A stretch of DNA of 64,000 nucleotides, taken from assembly GCF_009765875.1 (NCBI RefSeq), contig NZ_LMUP01000014.1, forward strand, positions 496,001-560,000, in the 5' to 3' direction. Shown here one piece after another: positions 45,362-54,093 of the stretch. The notes under the pieces are model-generated. The model was not told the origin of the DNA, did not search any database, and saw only the letters and a program-made list of their open reading frames with translations. This DNA is from Pedobacter sp. L105. GTDB lineage: Bacteria > Bacteroidota > Bacteroidia > Sphingobacteriales > Sphingobacteriaceae. A program made the position numbers and the translations under genes. Each line of letters begins with the position of its first letter. Position 1 is the first letter of the stretch.

Positions 45362-45739
45362 ATGGAAGAAAAAGAAATACAGGAAGCGCTAAATGCGCAC
45401 TGGCACGCGTCGGCTGTGGGCGATGTAAATGCTGAACATGACATTTATGATGATGATGTGATCTGTGATTATCCCCAGTCGGGCGAGCGAATCTTCGGAA
45501 GAAGCAATTTGCAGGCCTTAAGGAGCCATCATCCCGGAAAGCCATCGGGTTTCGATGTTAAACGGATGATCGGAAAAGGTGATCTCTGGATCACCGAATA
45601 CACCATTACTTACCAGGATCAATTGGCATATACGGTGAGCATTATGGAATTTCGCAAGGGAAAGGTGATACATGAAACACAGTATTTTACAGATCCCTTT
45701 GAGGCTCCGGAATGGCGAAGTCAATGGGTTGAATCCTAA
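45362..45739 (+). CDS. SnoaL-like NTF2-fold protein
   Basis: 125 residues. IQEALNAHWHASAVGDVNAE and YDDDVICDYPQSGERIFGRSN are typical of the SnoaL_2/ketosteroid-isomerase-like group, and the strand VSIMEFRKGKVIHETQYFTDPF closes the barrel. No catalytic assignment possible. It ends 12 bases before the stop of the convergent GT2/GH26 gene, so there is no room for a terminator between them. Confidence 0.88.
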   Translation: MEEKEIQEALNAHWHASAVGDVNAEHDIYDDDVICDYPQSGERIFGRSNLQALRSHHPGKPSGFDVKRMIGKGDLWITEYTITYQDQLAYTVSIMEFRKGKVIHETQYFTDPFEAPEWRSQWVES

Positions 45740-45751
45740 TCCTGCTTAAAT

Positions 45752-48700
45752 TTAGTATAAAGGTGTATTCAATGCCGATTTTACGATTTTTACTTGTTTT
45801 CCTTTTGTAATATACAGATATAAGTTGTAGCTGGCTGGATGTTCAGGAATTTTAACTGATATGGTGCTACCTTCACCTAATGGCAATACTTGTACAGGAT
45901 GTCCGTATTTATTCAATTTTACCATCTCCCACTTAAACATCAGCTTATCCTTTTCCTCAGGGATGAGCCAGGAATCTTTAAATATCAAGGCACTGTAAAC
46001 CAAATTTGTATTCGCCAATACGGTTACTGCTGGTAATAATATTTTTGTTAGTGGTAGTTCCTCAGGTAATTTTAGGCCGGCCCAAAGCTGACCCAATTTA
46101 TAAAATTCATATTTATCCTGCCTGTTATGATCTTTTAAACCGTTAAAAGCAATGTTGTTCTCATTGGTTTCATCCTGCCATGCAGAAATAAAGGTAGCAG
46201 ATTGATCATCCGTATGATCTAAATAATCAGCGGCATCAATTTTACTGATAAAATAAGGAATGCCGGCTGTCTTTAGCTCAGGTATTGTATTTGAACTCGC
46301 ACCCACTATAAGACCTAACATATCTATTTCAGGAATATTGTAATGTATCATCGCTGCATTTTCTATTAACGACTGGTCGGCGTCAACATCTAAACTTATA
46401 TCTCTGTCTGGATCTATTGTTTTAATATCATGAACCAGTTTTTTTAACCATTCGATTAGCCGCGCTCTCGGATAAAACAAATCTGGTTTGAAATAATTAT
46501 TTGAAATTTCCGTCAATGGCGTATTCCCAATATTCCACATCATGATATTTTTATCGTCGCGTTTACTGCTAACGGTTTCTAATATTTTGTCTGCAAATTT
46601 ATTCAGTATTTCAGTATCTGAAAAATAGTTGACATGGTCTGGGGTCCTAAAGCTATATACTACCCCCATTCCCAGCTCTCTGGCTACGTTCAATACATTA
46701 TGATCATATATTCCTGGTCCTGAATATTTAATGCTATTGACACCAATTTCTTTCATTTCTGAAATATCCTGACGGATTTCCTCAACTTTTAAAGCATGGC
46801 CGTTCGTATACCAATTTTGTGTCTTAAAATAATTCACGCCTTTAATCAGCTTGTTTACAACGCGATTGACAATCGTTTTTTGAAACTGAGCTGCTGACAG
46901 CGTCTCCTGTGGCTGCTGACTGATCAACTGATTGCTTAACCAAAACTGTTCCTTTTTCATTTTCAGAAGACCCAATTCCATATTAGTAAAGTTATTTATG
47001 CGCCAGTCTAATGGATTTAGATCCCTAGTATCAAGACTATTTTTGTCTATTCCACTGTTAAATATGACAAGGGCTTTAACCTCTGGATATTTGTTAACGT
47101 TACGTACGCCATCCTGCAGCCATTCTATTCGTTTTTTGCCAGTTTCCAGTGAGCCCATTTCAGCAAACATTACTGGTAAACCAGAAGTGAAAATTGCCTG
47201 CTGATGAAATGGCAGGTAAAGCTGCTCAGAAGAGTAGGATTGCCGATTGCTATTTTTGGTAGCGTAGTTGAGGTTAGTTACACCTAGCCAATCCACATAT
47301 TCTTTACCTGGAAAGTAGCCAGCTACAGCTTCAGGCTTCCATGGATTCCATACCCAAATCACATTACGGACCTGATGTTTAAGAAAATAATCATGCACAT
47401 ACTGCCATCCTTCTTTAAAATCGTCTGCCGTATTTCCACCCGCAGCAGACCATGGATATTGCGGATTATCAGCTTCATGTGCAAAACGAATAAAAATTGG
47501 GCGGTTTAAAGATTTGACCTGTTTTGAGAATTTATCCAGATAACCATCATAGTCACCATTTAGTATCCTGGAAAACACCTTATTTTCCTTTAGCTTATCA
47601 CTTAATGTATCATTACGGTCAAATAAGCTCTGCCAAGGCTCCCAGGTAACCATTGGTATTGCATTTTGCTTAAACGCCTGATCTAATTGCGCGAATGGAA
47701 GGTTACATTGCGGCTGATCGCCCCAGGCTATATAAAAGGAGATGATACCAAAGTGTATTTTACTTTGCGACTCATATTTACGAACCAAATCTAAGGAGGT
47801 TAGGCCACCATCCTGTTCGGGGGCGAAAATGCCGGGTATCAGTATGTTTTTCCTGTAATTGCTGTATGAATTTTCTGCCGGTTCGCTAAATTTGCTGTTC
47901 ATTCTATAACCTGTTAAACTCAAAATCAATAGGCTAAGCAACAATGCCGTACTCCTCATACCTTTATATATTAAACGTCTAAATTTCCAAAATTCAATCT
48001 TAAATACTTTTACTGCCAGCATAAAAGAGGTCAGGAGTTTACGTTCATTCTTGTACCTTCTAAAGGTAAACTGACTGCTGGCAACAATTGTAAATAATAA
48101 AATCAGACAATTGATAGCGGCAAATCCGGCCATAATTAAATTAAAGGGATTCCAATCGTTGTGCAAGCCATATACTATTGCGATCAAGGAAAGGATAATC
48201 AGCAAAAAGTTAGGAATATTTAACCGAAGCAGATTTTTTTCTTTGTCGTCCTTTGGCGTTGGTATGTAAGGTACCTTTTTACGTAGAATAGTATAAAATA
48301 AGCCCAGCATGAAAACCCACCAGGTACCAATCAGCAATAAACCGCCTATCACATGAAAGCCCCTTTCTTCTTCTTCCATTACCCATTTTTGTACGAAATG
48401 ACGAATGAGAATGACAAATGTAGAGAGTGGCAATGCCAGTGTTATAAATTTTGAAAAGTCCATATCTATCGGGCTTATATTGAAAAACAAGCATAATATT
48501 GGAATTAAAAAATTTAGAAGCATGATTACTCCTGAGAGATAATGCAATGGGATTACACCGTAATGCAGCTTTTGCTGCCAGGTGAATTTTTTGAATAATT
48601 TGATATAGGAGGTAACCAGCAACTCAAAAACCCCTCTGGACCATTTCAGTTGCTGGGCATAGTAGGCCGACAAAGTAGATGGAACCAAACCTCTCGCCAG

Positions 48701-49480
48701 AACCGCAGGAACATATATGGATTTCCACCCTTTGGCATGAAGTTGCATCGCCGTATGCATATCTTCTGCCAGGCCTGCAGCATGGCCGCCAATAGAATCT
48801 AATGCAGAACGGCGAAATGTACAATTGGCTCCAATGGCAAGCACTGTCCCGTACTTATTCATTGTCATCATAATCGGCCCGTAAAACTGAAAAGTCTGCT
48901 GTGCAGCACCCTTGGCAATTAAACTCTGGTCATGATTCCTATAAGATTGTACAATTTGTACATAACCTACCTTCGGATCATTAAAATGGGATACTATCGG
49001 ATCTAAAAAATTAGGATAAGGTACATGGTCGGGATCCAGAACAACACAAAGTTCTGCAGAGGATGATTGGAGTGCATTATTAATGTTTCCTGCCTTCGCG
49101 TTTATTTTCTTTACGCGTGTAACATGAAATATGCCTAAATCCTTGCAAAATGCTTTTAAATATGGATCATCAGATTCGTCGCACAAAAATGTTTGATGGG
49201 GGTAGGTAATGGCCTTAATTGCAATCAGGGTTTCCTCAATCATATCATAAGGTTCACCAGCGCAAAAGGTGGTAAATATATCAACCGTAAAAAGTTTATC
49301 AAGTTTTGGTGTTGGAGGTACGGTGATATAAAAATAATGTATCCACTCATGCAAAAATTTGATGCAGGAAAAAACTATAGTAATCATCAGCATCCAGTAC
49401 AATGCAGTGTTTTCAGTACCTGCAGTGAACATCTCTGTCAAAAATAATATGATGAATAAAGTTCCCATAAGGATCATCAC
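45752..49480 (-). CDS. Membrane GT2 synthase fused to a GH26 domain and a degenerate TIM-barrel domain
   Basis: 1242 residues (GTG 49480; ATG 49477 next). Residues about 1-50 are two membrane helices; about 50-300 a cellulose-synthase-like GT2 domain with CDESDD, the DxD motif LDPDH, AEDMH, and the QQLKWSRG variant of QxxRW; further helices reach about 520. About 545-830 is a GH26-like domain with acid/base Glu668 in RFAHEADN and nucleophile Glu773 in VMFAEMGS. About 860-1240 is a second TIM barrel plus beta domain, clearly like the neighbouring lipoprotein, but with GNTPL (about 985) where catalytic GNE is expected and ISKID (about 1078) in place of ITEWG. Presumably makes and trims an exported beta-glycan. 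The frame stays open upstream without a start, see findings. Confidence 0.9.
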   Translation of the reverse strand: MMILMGTLFIILFLTEMFTAGTENTALYWMLMITIVFSCIKFLHEWIHYFYITVPPTPKLDKLFTVDIFTTFCAGEPYDMIEETLIAIKAITYPHQTFLCDESDDPYLKAFCKDLGIFHVTRVKKINAKAGNINNALQSSSAELCVVLDPDHVPYPNFLDPIVSHFNDPKVGYVQIVQSYRNHDQSLIAKGAAQQTFQFYGPIMMTMNKYGTVLAIGANCTFRRSALDSIGGHAAGLAEDMHTAMQLHAKGWKSIYVPAVLARGLVPSTLSAYYAQQLKWSRGVFELLVTSYIKLFKKFTWQQKLHYGVIPLHYLSGVIMLLNFLIPILCLFFNISPIDMDFSKFITLALPLSTFVILIRHFVQKWVMEEEERGFHVIGGLLLIGTWWVFMLGLFYTILRKKVPYIPTPKDDKEKNLLRLNIPNFLLIILSLIAIVYGLHNDWNPFNLIMAGFAAINCLILLFTIVASSQFTFRRYKNERKLLTSFMLAVKVFKIEFWKFRRLIYKGMRSTALLLSLLILSLTGYRMNSKFSEPAENSYSNYRKNILIPGIFAPEQDGGLTSLDLVRKYESQSKIHFGIISFYIAWGDQPQCNLPFAQLDQAFKQNAIPMVTWEPWQSLFDRNDTLSDKLKENKVFSRILNGDYDGYLDKFSKQVKSLNRPIFIRFAHEADNPQYPWSAAGGNTADDFKEGWQYVHDYFLKHQVRNVIWVWNPWKPEAVAGYFPGKEYVDWLGVTNLNYATKNSNRQSYSSEQLYLPFHQQAIFTSGLPVMFAEMGSLETGKKRIEWLQDGVRNVNKYPEVKALVIFNSGIDKNSLDTRDLNPLDWRINNFTNMELGLLKMKKEQFWLSNQLISQQPQETLSAAQFQKTIVNRVVNKLIKGVNYFKTQNWYTNGHALKVEEIRQDISEMKEIGVNSIKYSGPGIYDHNVLNVARELGMGVVYSFRTPDHVNYFSDTEILNKFADKILETVSSKRDDKNIMMWNIGNTPLTEISNNYFKPDLFYPRARLIEWLKKLVHDIKTIDPDRDISLDVDADQSLIENAAMIHYNIPEIDMLGLIVGASSNTIPELKTAGIPYFISKIDAADYLDHTDDQSATFISAWQDETNENNIAFNGLKDHNRQDKYEFYKLGQLWAGLKLPEELPLTKILLPAVTVLANTNLVYSALIFKDSWLIPEEKDKLMFKWEMVKLNKYGHPVQVLPLGEGSTISVKIPEHPASYNLYLYITKGKQVKIVKSALNTPLY

Positions 49481-49536
49481 ACGCAGCGTCAGCAGCTCTA
49501 TTTTTGTTGGATTAATAACCTGTTCTGTTTTTTTAA

Positions 49537-50825
49537 TTATTTTGCCATCACATAAAAAGGTGTATTACATGTTGCAACATGACCATAAGAATCATAAATG
49601 GCCGCAAAAAGCCGATAGGGACCGGGCAGCTGAGGAGTTTGAATATTAACTTTGAGGTCTGAGGCTGATAGTATAGTTCCCAATACCTGCTTCGGTTTGA
49701 TAATATTATTTGTATTATTTTTTTTATACCAGTCTTCAGGATAAATTTCCCATTTAACTGTAATGGCACCCTTGCCGGAATTATCCATCAATACTTCGGC
49801 ACTGCATCTTTCTTTAGGACTAAAAATAATGTTATCAGCCGCGCCATGCGCATTAAGCAGCATATATTTGATTTTAGGTAGGGAATCCTGAAGATGTGTA
49901 CCTTTCCAAATCCTTTTAGCTGATTCTATTGCTTCTGTCTGATTACCATTTTCGTCGAACAAACTGAACCAGGTATGCGTGATTTCCTGTTTCTGACCCC
50001 AGTAAAAGATCCTAGAAAACCACCATTTTCTATTGGCATATCATCCTTATATCTATTGAAATATTGTTCAGCTTTTTTAGTACTGGTAGGTTCAATTTTC
50101 GCTGCCCAGGATGTTTGTGGAGTACCGTCCCAGGGTCCGTCAATACCCCATTCTGTAATTAGAAAAGGGCCATTCCAAAACCATGAAAATTGTTTCAGGT
50201 CTTTTTTTAACGAATGGATTTGTCCGAATATGTTAAAGGAGATCACGTCTACATCTGTACGCATTTTAATCATGAAAATATCGCTGCGCTGAAAATTAGT
50301 CATGGTGGTGGTTACCGGATGATCTGGATCATCCTGATGTATCATGTCTACGATTTGGTTAAATGCCTTGTAAAAATTACGGTAAGCTGGCCTGTAAGGA
50401 AATGTTAATTCATTACCTACACACCACATTAAAACCGCAGGATTATTTTTAAGCCGGGCTACCAATCCCTTGATAGCCAAAAATTGTTTAGTTACTTTAG
50501 CAGTATCATTGTAATAGTCCATATACCTGCTTTCGGGGATCGGCAAACCTACGATGACAGCTATGCCTTTTTCACCGGCTATTTTTAAAATGGAATTCAC
50601 TTGCGTGGTATCCCATATCCTGATCGTATTTCCGCCACTGGACACCAATAAATCCAAATGTTCACTACCAGAGGCACCTCTGATAGTGTAAGGTTTTCCA
50701 TTTCGATATAATGTGTATTTTTGATTTTTGTAATCTATAAAGACCTTTACATCTTTTCGTTGTACGGTTTTCGTACAAGAGTATAGTAAGTTAAAAAAAA
50801 GGAGAAAGAGTAAATATTTTTTCAA
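49537..50825 (-). pseudogene. Lipoprotein glycoside hydrolase (GH2/GH5-like TIM barrel), frameshifted
   Basis: Two overlapping frames (50825-49926 and 49962-49537) join if one T is added in the T4 run at 50004-50007 (read as A4 on the plus strand): then GSF continues as YWGQKQEITHTWFSLFDENG instead of the unlikely TGVRNRKS tail. Together they give about 429 residues: lipoprotein signal MKKYLLFLLFFNLLYSC, a TIM barrel with acid/base Glu near 138 in WCVGNELTFPY and nucleophile Glu near 225 in LITEWGIDGP, and a C-terminal beta domain ending NTPFYVMAK. It resembles the last 400 residues of the next gene, which has lost both glutamates. Either a sequencing error or a recent mutation. Confidence 0.8.
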
Positions 50826-51093
50826 TCTGAGGGCGCCACAAGATTATTTGTACAGTCACCAAGCTAAAATAAGAAGATATTGTATTAAATCGAATTATAA
50901 TCAGTTATTTTTTATTTCTTTGATCTGAAGCCATATTTTTAAGGTTGTGAAAAAATCTTCTAAAGCTTTCATGTTGGTCATGATATCAATTTCGATTGGA
51001 CTGTCGAATAATTCATTGAGGAATGTGGAGAATATATGCGGATTATAGAATTAATAAATGGCCAAAAATCGCATTTAAATTTAACTTTAAGCA

Positions 51094-51669
51094 ATGATAA
51101 ATGAGGAAATTCTTAGAAATATTAAAAAGCATATCAGCCTCACTGAAAAAGAAACATCTTTTTTTATATCCCTGATCACTGCTAAAAGCCTGTCCAAAAA
51201 GGCTCTGGTTTTAGAGGCAGGCCAGGATTGCCGGTATTTGAGCTACGTAGCAACAGGGGCGTTAAGGTCCTATTATACTGATAAAGACGGCAAGGAATCT
51301 ACCATCATGTTTGCTATTGCAGACTGGTGGATAACAGATATGTATTGTTATTTGAATAAAAAACCGGCTATGATGAATATTGAAACGTTGGAGCAGAGTA
51401 CCATCTTTCAGATCAGCAGGACAAATTTTGATGAGCTACTGGAAAAAGTTCCAAAATTTGAGAAGTTCTTCAGGATACTCATGCAAAATGCTTATACACG
51501 CGAACAGTTAAGGGTAATGGAAAATTTGTCTTCTACAGCAGAGGAAAGATACCAAAGCTTTCTGATCAAATATCCACAGATCGTTAAACAGGTGACGCAA
51601 AAACAGATTGCTTCTTATTTGGGCATCACACCAGAATTTTTAAGCACACTTAGAAAACCAAAAGTATAA
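51094..51669 (+). CDS. Crp/Fnr-family transcription regulator
   Basis: 191 residues. Beta-roll sensor (about 25-120; SYVATGALRSYYTDKDGKES) and C-terminal recognition helix TQKQIASYLGITPEFLSTLR. It is the third such gene in the window and closest to the one at 10865 (both contain ADWWITD/EDWWISD and similar spacing). It precedes, on the same strand, the DUF4406 and NUDIX genes with a 71-base gap, so it may regulate them. Ligand unknown. Confidence 0.92.
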   Translation: MINEEILRNIKKHISLTEKETSFFISLITAKSLSKKALVLEAGQDCRYLSYVATGALRSYYTDKDGKESTIMFAIADWWITDMYCYLNKKPAMMNIETLEQSTIFQISRTNFDELLEKVPKFEKFFRILMQNAYTREQLRVMENLSSTAEERYQSFLIKYPQIVKQVTQKQIASYLGITPEFLSTLRKPKV

Positions 51670-51740
51670 AACCGAATTTCTTAAGGTACCTTAATTTTTT
51701 TTTGAAAATCTTTACTTCAATTTGTAAAAAGAATAAAGAT

Positions 51741-52097
51741 ATGATGATATTAATTGCAGGCCCATATAGAAGTGGTACAAATGACGACCCTATTTTGATG
51801 CAACAAAATTTAAGTAGGCTTGAAGCCGTTGCTGTGCCATTGTTTAGAAAAGGCCATGTACCAATAATTGGTGAATGGGTTGCCTTGCCGCTGATCCATT
51901 TAGCAGGTTCTGTTCAAACTGGTGATGAAATCTGGAATGAAATACAGTATCCTTGTGCGCACCGCTTGTTAGAAAAATGTGATGCCATTCTGCGTATTGA
52001 TGGTTTATCTAAAGGGGCAGATGAAGATGTGAGGATTGGCAAAGAGAGAGGGCTCAAGATTTATTATCATATTAATGATGTTCCTCATGCAGAATAG
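51741..52097 (+). CDS. DUF4406/nucleoside 2-deoxyribosyltransferase-like protein
   Basis: 118 residues from the ATG at 51741 (MMILIAGPYRSG); the longer frame from 51702 starts at a TTG. The glycine-rich AGPYRSGTNDD, the GHVPIIGEWVALPL segment and LEKCDAILRIDGLSKGADEDVRIGKERGLKIY match the nucleoside 2-deoxyribosyltransferase-like fold of DUF4406. The family usually cleaves or transfers N-glycosidic bonds of nucleotides or handles NMN-like compounds. It overlaps the NUDIX gene by 11 bases, indicating co-translation. Substrate unknown. Confidence 0.8.
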   Translation: MMILIAGPYRSGTNDDPILMQQNLSRLEAVAVPLFRKGHVPIIGEWVALPLIHLAGSVQTGDEIWNEIQYPCAHRLLEKCDAILRIDGLSKGADEDVRIGKERGLKIYYHINDVPHAE

Positions 52098-52692
52098 TGA
52101 AGTGAAAATTGTTCACACGGAGATTCTGTCAGATAACTGGTATACACTGCGAAAAATAACTTACGAGTATCTTACTAAAGATGGGGTCCTGCAAACTTTA
52201 AATAGAGAGGCTTATGATAGGGGTAATGGTGCAGCAATATTACTTTATAATATTGAATTAAATAAGGTCATTCTTACCAGGCAATTTCGTCTTCCCACCT
52301 TTATTAATGGTAATGACACTGGCATGCTTATAGAATCTTGTGCAGGTTTATTAGATAATGAAAATCCTGAAGAGTGCATTAAAAGGGAAACCGAAGAGGA
52401 AACCGGGTATAAGATTAATGGCGTGCAAAAAATATTCGAAGCCTATATGTCGCCTGGTTCAGTAACGGAAATCATCTATTTCTTTATCGCAGAATATTCA
52501 AAAAAAATGAAAGTAGGAAATGGCGGCGGCATCAAAGAGGAAGGAGAACATATTGAAGTATTAGAGCTGGATATGAAGGAAGCAGTTGAGATGATCAGAA
52601 TAGGTGAAATTAAAGACGCAAAAACAATCATGTTGCTGCAATATATGCAGATTTACGGAATGGCCAATTTAGCTGCAAATGTTACTATCTGA
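52087..52692 (+). CDS. NudK-like NUDIX hydrolase
   Basis: 201 residues from the ATG at 52087, inside the end of the DUF4406 gene. The NUDIX box GLLDNENPEECIKRETEEET matches Gx5Ex7REUxEExG, and the pattern around it (VILTRQFRLPTFINGN, ESCAGLLD, EAYMSPGSVTEIIYFF) is that of GDP-mannose/ADP-ribose pyrophosphatases such as NudK. It hydrolyses nucleoside-diphosphate sugars to the nucleoside monophosphate and sugar phosphate. With its overlapping partner it may act in nucleotide-sugar or nucleotide salvage. Confidence 0.92.
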   Translation: MQNSEVKIVHTEILSDNWYTLRKITYEYLTKDGVLQTLNREAYDRGNGAAILLYNIELNKVILTRQFRLPTFINGNDTGMLIESCAGLLDNENPEECIKRETEEETGYKINGVQKIFEAYMSPGSVTEIIYFFIAEYSKKMKVGNGGGIKEEGEHIEVLELDMKEAVEMIRIGEIKDAKTIMLLQYMQIYGMANLAANVTI

Positions 52693-52860
52693 ATATACCA
52701 AATAATAAGTTTCTCACAAAATATCTGAATTAATTTTTCCTAAATTTAAAAAAACCAAGAGTATTATATCCCGAACTCACGTTAATTACCAATTTCAATT
52801 TTATAAACGATATTTCGTCAACGGTTATTATGATTTAACAAAACGCTACAAACAAATACT

Positions 52861-53436
52861 ATGAAATTAGAAGATATCAAAGGGGTTATCAAGCAATTTG
52901 AATATTATAGGATGCTTGGCGAAAAAACATTTAATCAACTAAGCGAAGAACATCTGTTTTGGAAATACAATGAAGACTCCAACAGTATTGCCATAATTGT
53001 CAACCACCTTTATGGAAATATGTTATCCAGATGGACAGATTTTTTAATTATGGATGGCGAAAAACCCTGGAGAAATAGAGACAAGGAATTTGATGATGAT
53101 ATCACGGATAAAGAAACCATGCTTTTGAAATGGAATGAAGGTTGGGATTGTTTATTGAATGCGCTTAATGCTTTAAATGAATCTGACTTAGATAAAATTG
53201 TTTATATCCGTAATGAAGGCCATACCATCACCGATGCTATTAACAGACAATTAGCTCACTATCCTTACCACATTGGACAGATTGTATTTATTGGTAAAAT
53301 GCTGACAAATAATAACTGGCAATCTTTATCTATCCCAAAAGGAAACTCTCAAAAATATAATGATCAAAAGTTTTCTGAAGAAAAAGAGAAGAGGCATTTT
53401 ACAGATGAATTTTTAAAGAACAAAAACAACCTATGA
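52861..53436 (+). CDS. DUF1572/DinB-like four-helix protein
   Basis: 191 residues, all-helical. SIAIIVNHLYGNMLSRWTDF carries the typical first metal-ligand His, and RQLAHYPYHIGQIVFIGK the paired C-terminal His residues of the DinB-like fold (DUF1572 branch). Members bind a metal in a His triad; many are thiol-dependent transferases, others unknown. It lies alone, convergent with the GMC/gluconate dehydrogenase operon. Confidence 0.9.
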   Translation: MKLEDIKGVIKQFEYYRMLGEKTFNQLSEEHLFWKYNEDSNSIAIIVNHLYGNMLSRWTDFLIMDGEKPWRNRDKEFDDDITDKETMLLKWNEGWDCLLNALNALNESDLDKIVYIRNEGHTITDAINRQLAHYPYHIGQIVFIGKMLTNNNWQSLSIPKGNSQKYNDQKFSEEKEKRHFTDEFLKNKNNL

Positions 53437-53461
53437 CCTTATGGTTTAAAAAAAAGTATAT

Positions 53462-54082
53462 CTAAATAGAGCGTGTTACATTACCATCATAGTGTCCTGG
53501 AACAGAAACATAACCCATACTTTTATACCCGATCTCCGAAGTAAAATATCCCAATAATGTGAGCTGTTTAATCATTGCAAAATAAGAAGTTGGCGGGATT
53601 TTTTTGATATAATTGGGCTTACCGCTTGCCTGTGAAGCTTTTTCTTTTTCAATTTCTTTTTGCTGCATTAAATCGTTCTTTATTTTATCTTCTTTTAATT
53701 GTGCATCCAGTGTAATCAATAATTTTTGTCTTTCCTGCGGACTGCAATTCAAAAAGCCTTTTCCATGCATTTTTTCACAAGACTGTTCCAGTTTCCCTAA
53801 ACCAGCAAAAAATATTTTTTGATTTTCAGTAGAATAACAGTCCCTCACCATAATTTTCATAAAAGCTCCTGCATTTGCAGCTTTTGCACCACCTGATGCG
53901 GCTGTTTTTGGTAGGATCGTTTCTGCCACCTCATTTAAATAAGCGATCTGGCCTTCACTGAGTACCGTTGTTGGGCTCTCTACAACATGCTCATTTTTAC
54001 AGCCACTGATGAATAGATCAGCACCAATAATTGTGCTTCCCAATATAATGGCCACCCTCGAAATTGCTGTTCTTCTGTCCAT
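53462..54082 (-). CDS. Gluconate 2-dehydrogenase subunit 3 family, Tat lipoprotein
   Basis: 206 residues. MDRRTAISRVAIILGSTIIG has the twin-arginine pattern, followed by the lipobox FISGC, so a Tat-exported lipoprotein is expected. The body (LNEVAETILPKTAASGGAKA, CEKMHGKGFLNCS, FFAGLGKLEQ, TLLGYFTSEIGY) is the gluconate_2-dh3 family, the small subunit that accompanies a GMC flavoprotein. It follows the GMC gene by 11 bases. The subunit is typically needed for export or stability of its partner. Confidence 0.93.
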   Translation of the reverse strand: MDRRTAISRVAIILGSTIIGADLFISGCKNEHVVESPTTVLSEGQIAYLNEVAETILPKTAASGGAKAANAGAFMKIMVRDCYSTENQKIFFAGLGKLEQSCEKMHGKGFLNCSPQERQKLLITLDAQLKEDKIKNDLMQQKEIEKEKASQASGKPNYIKKIPPTSYFAMIKQLTLLGYFTSEIGYKSMGYVSVPGHYDGNVTRSI

Positions 54083-54093
54083 ATTTCAATAAT

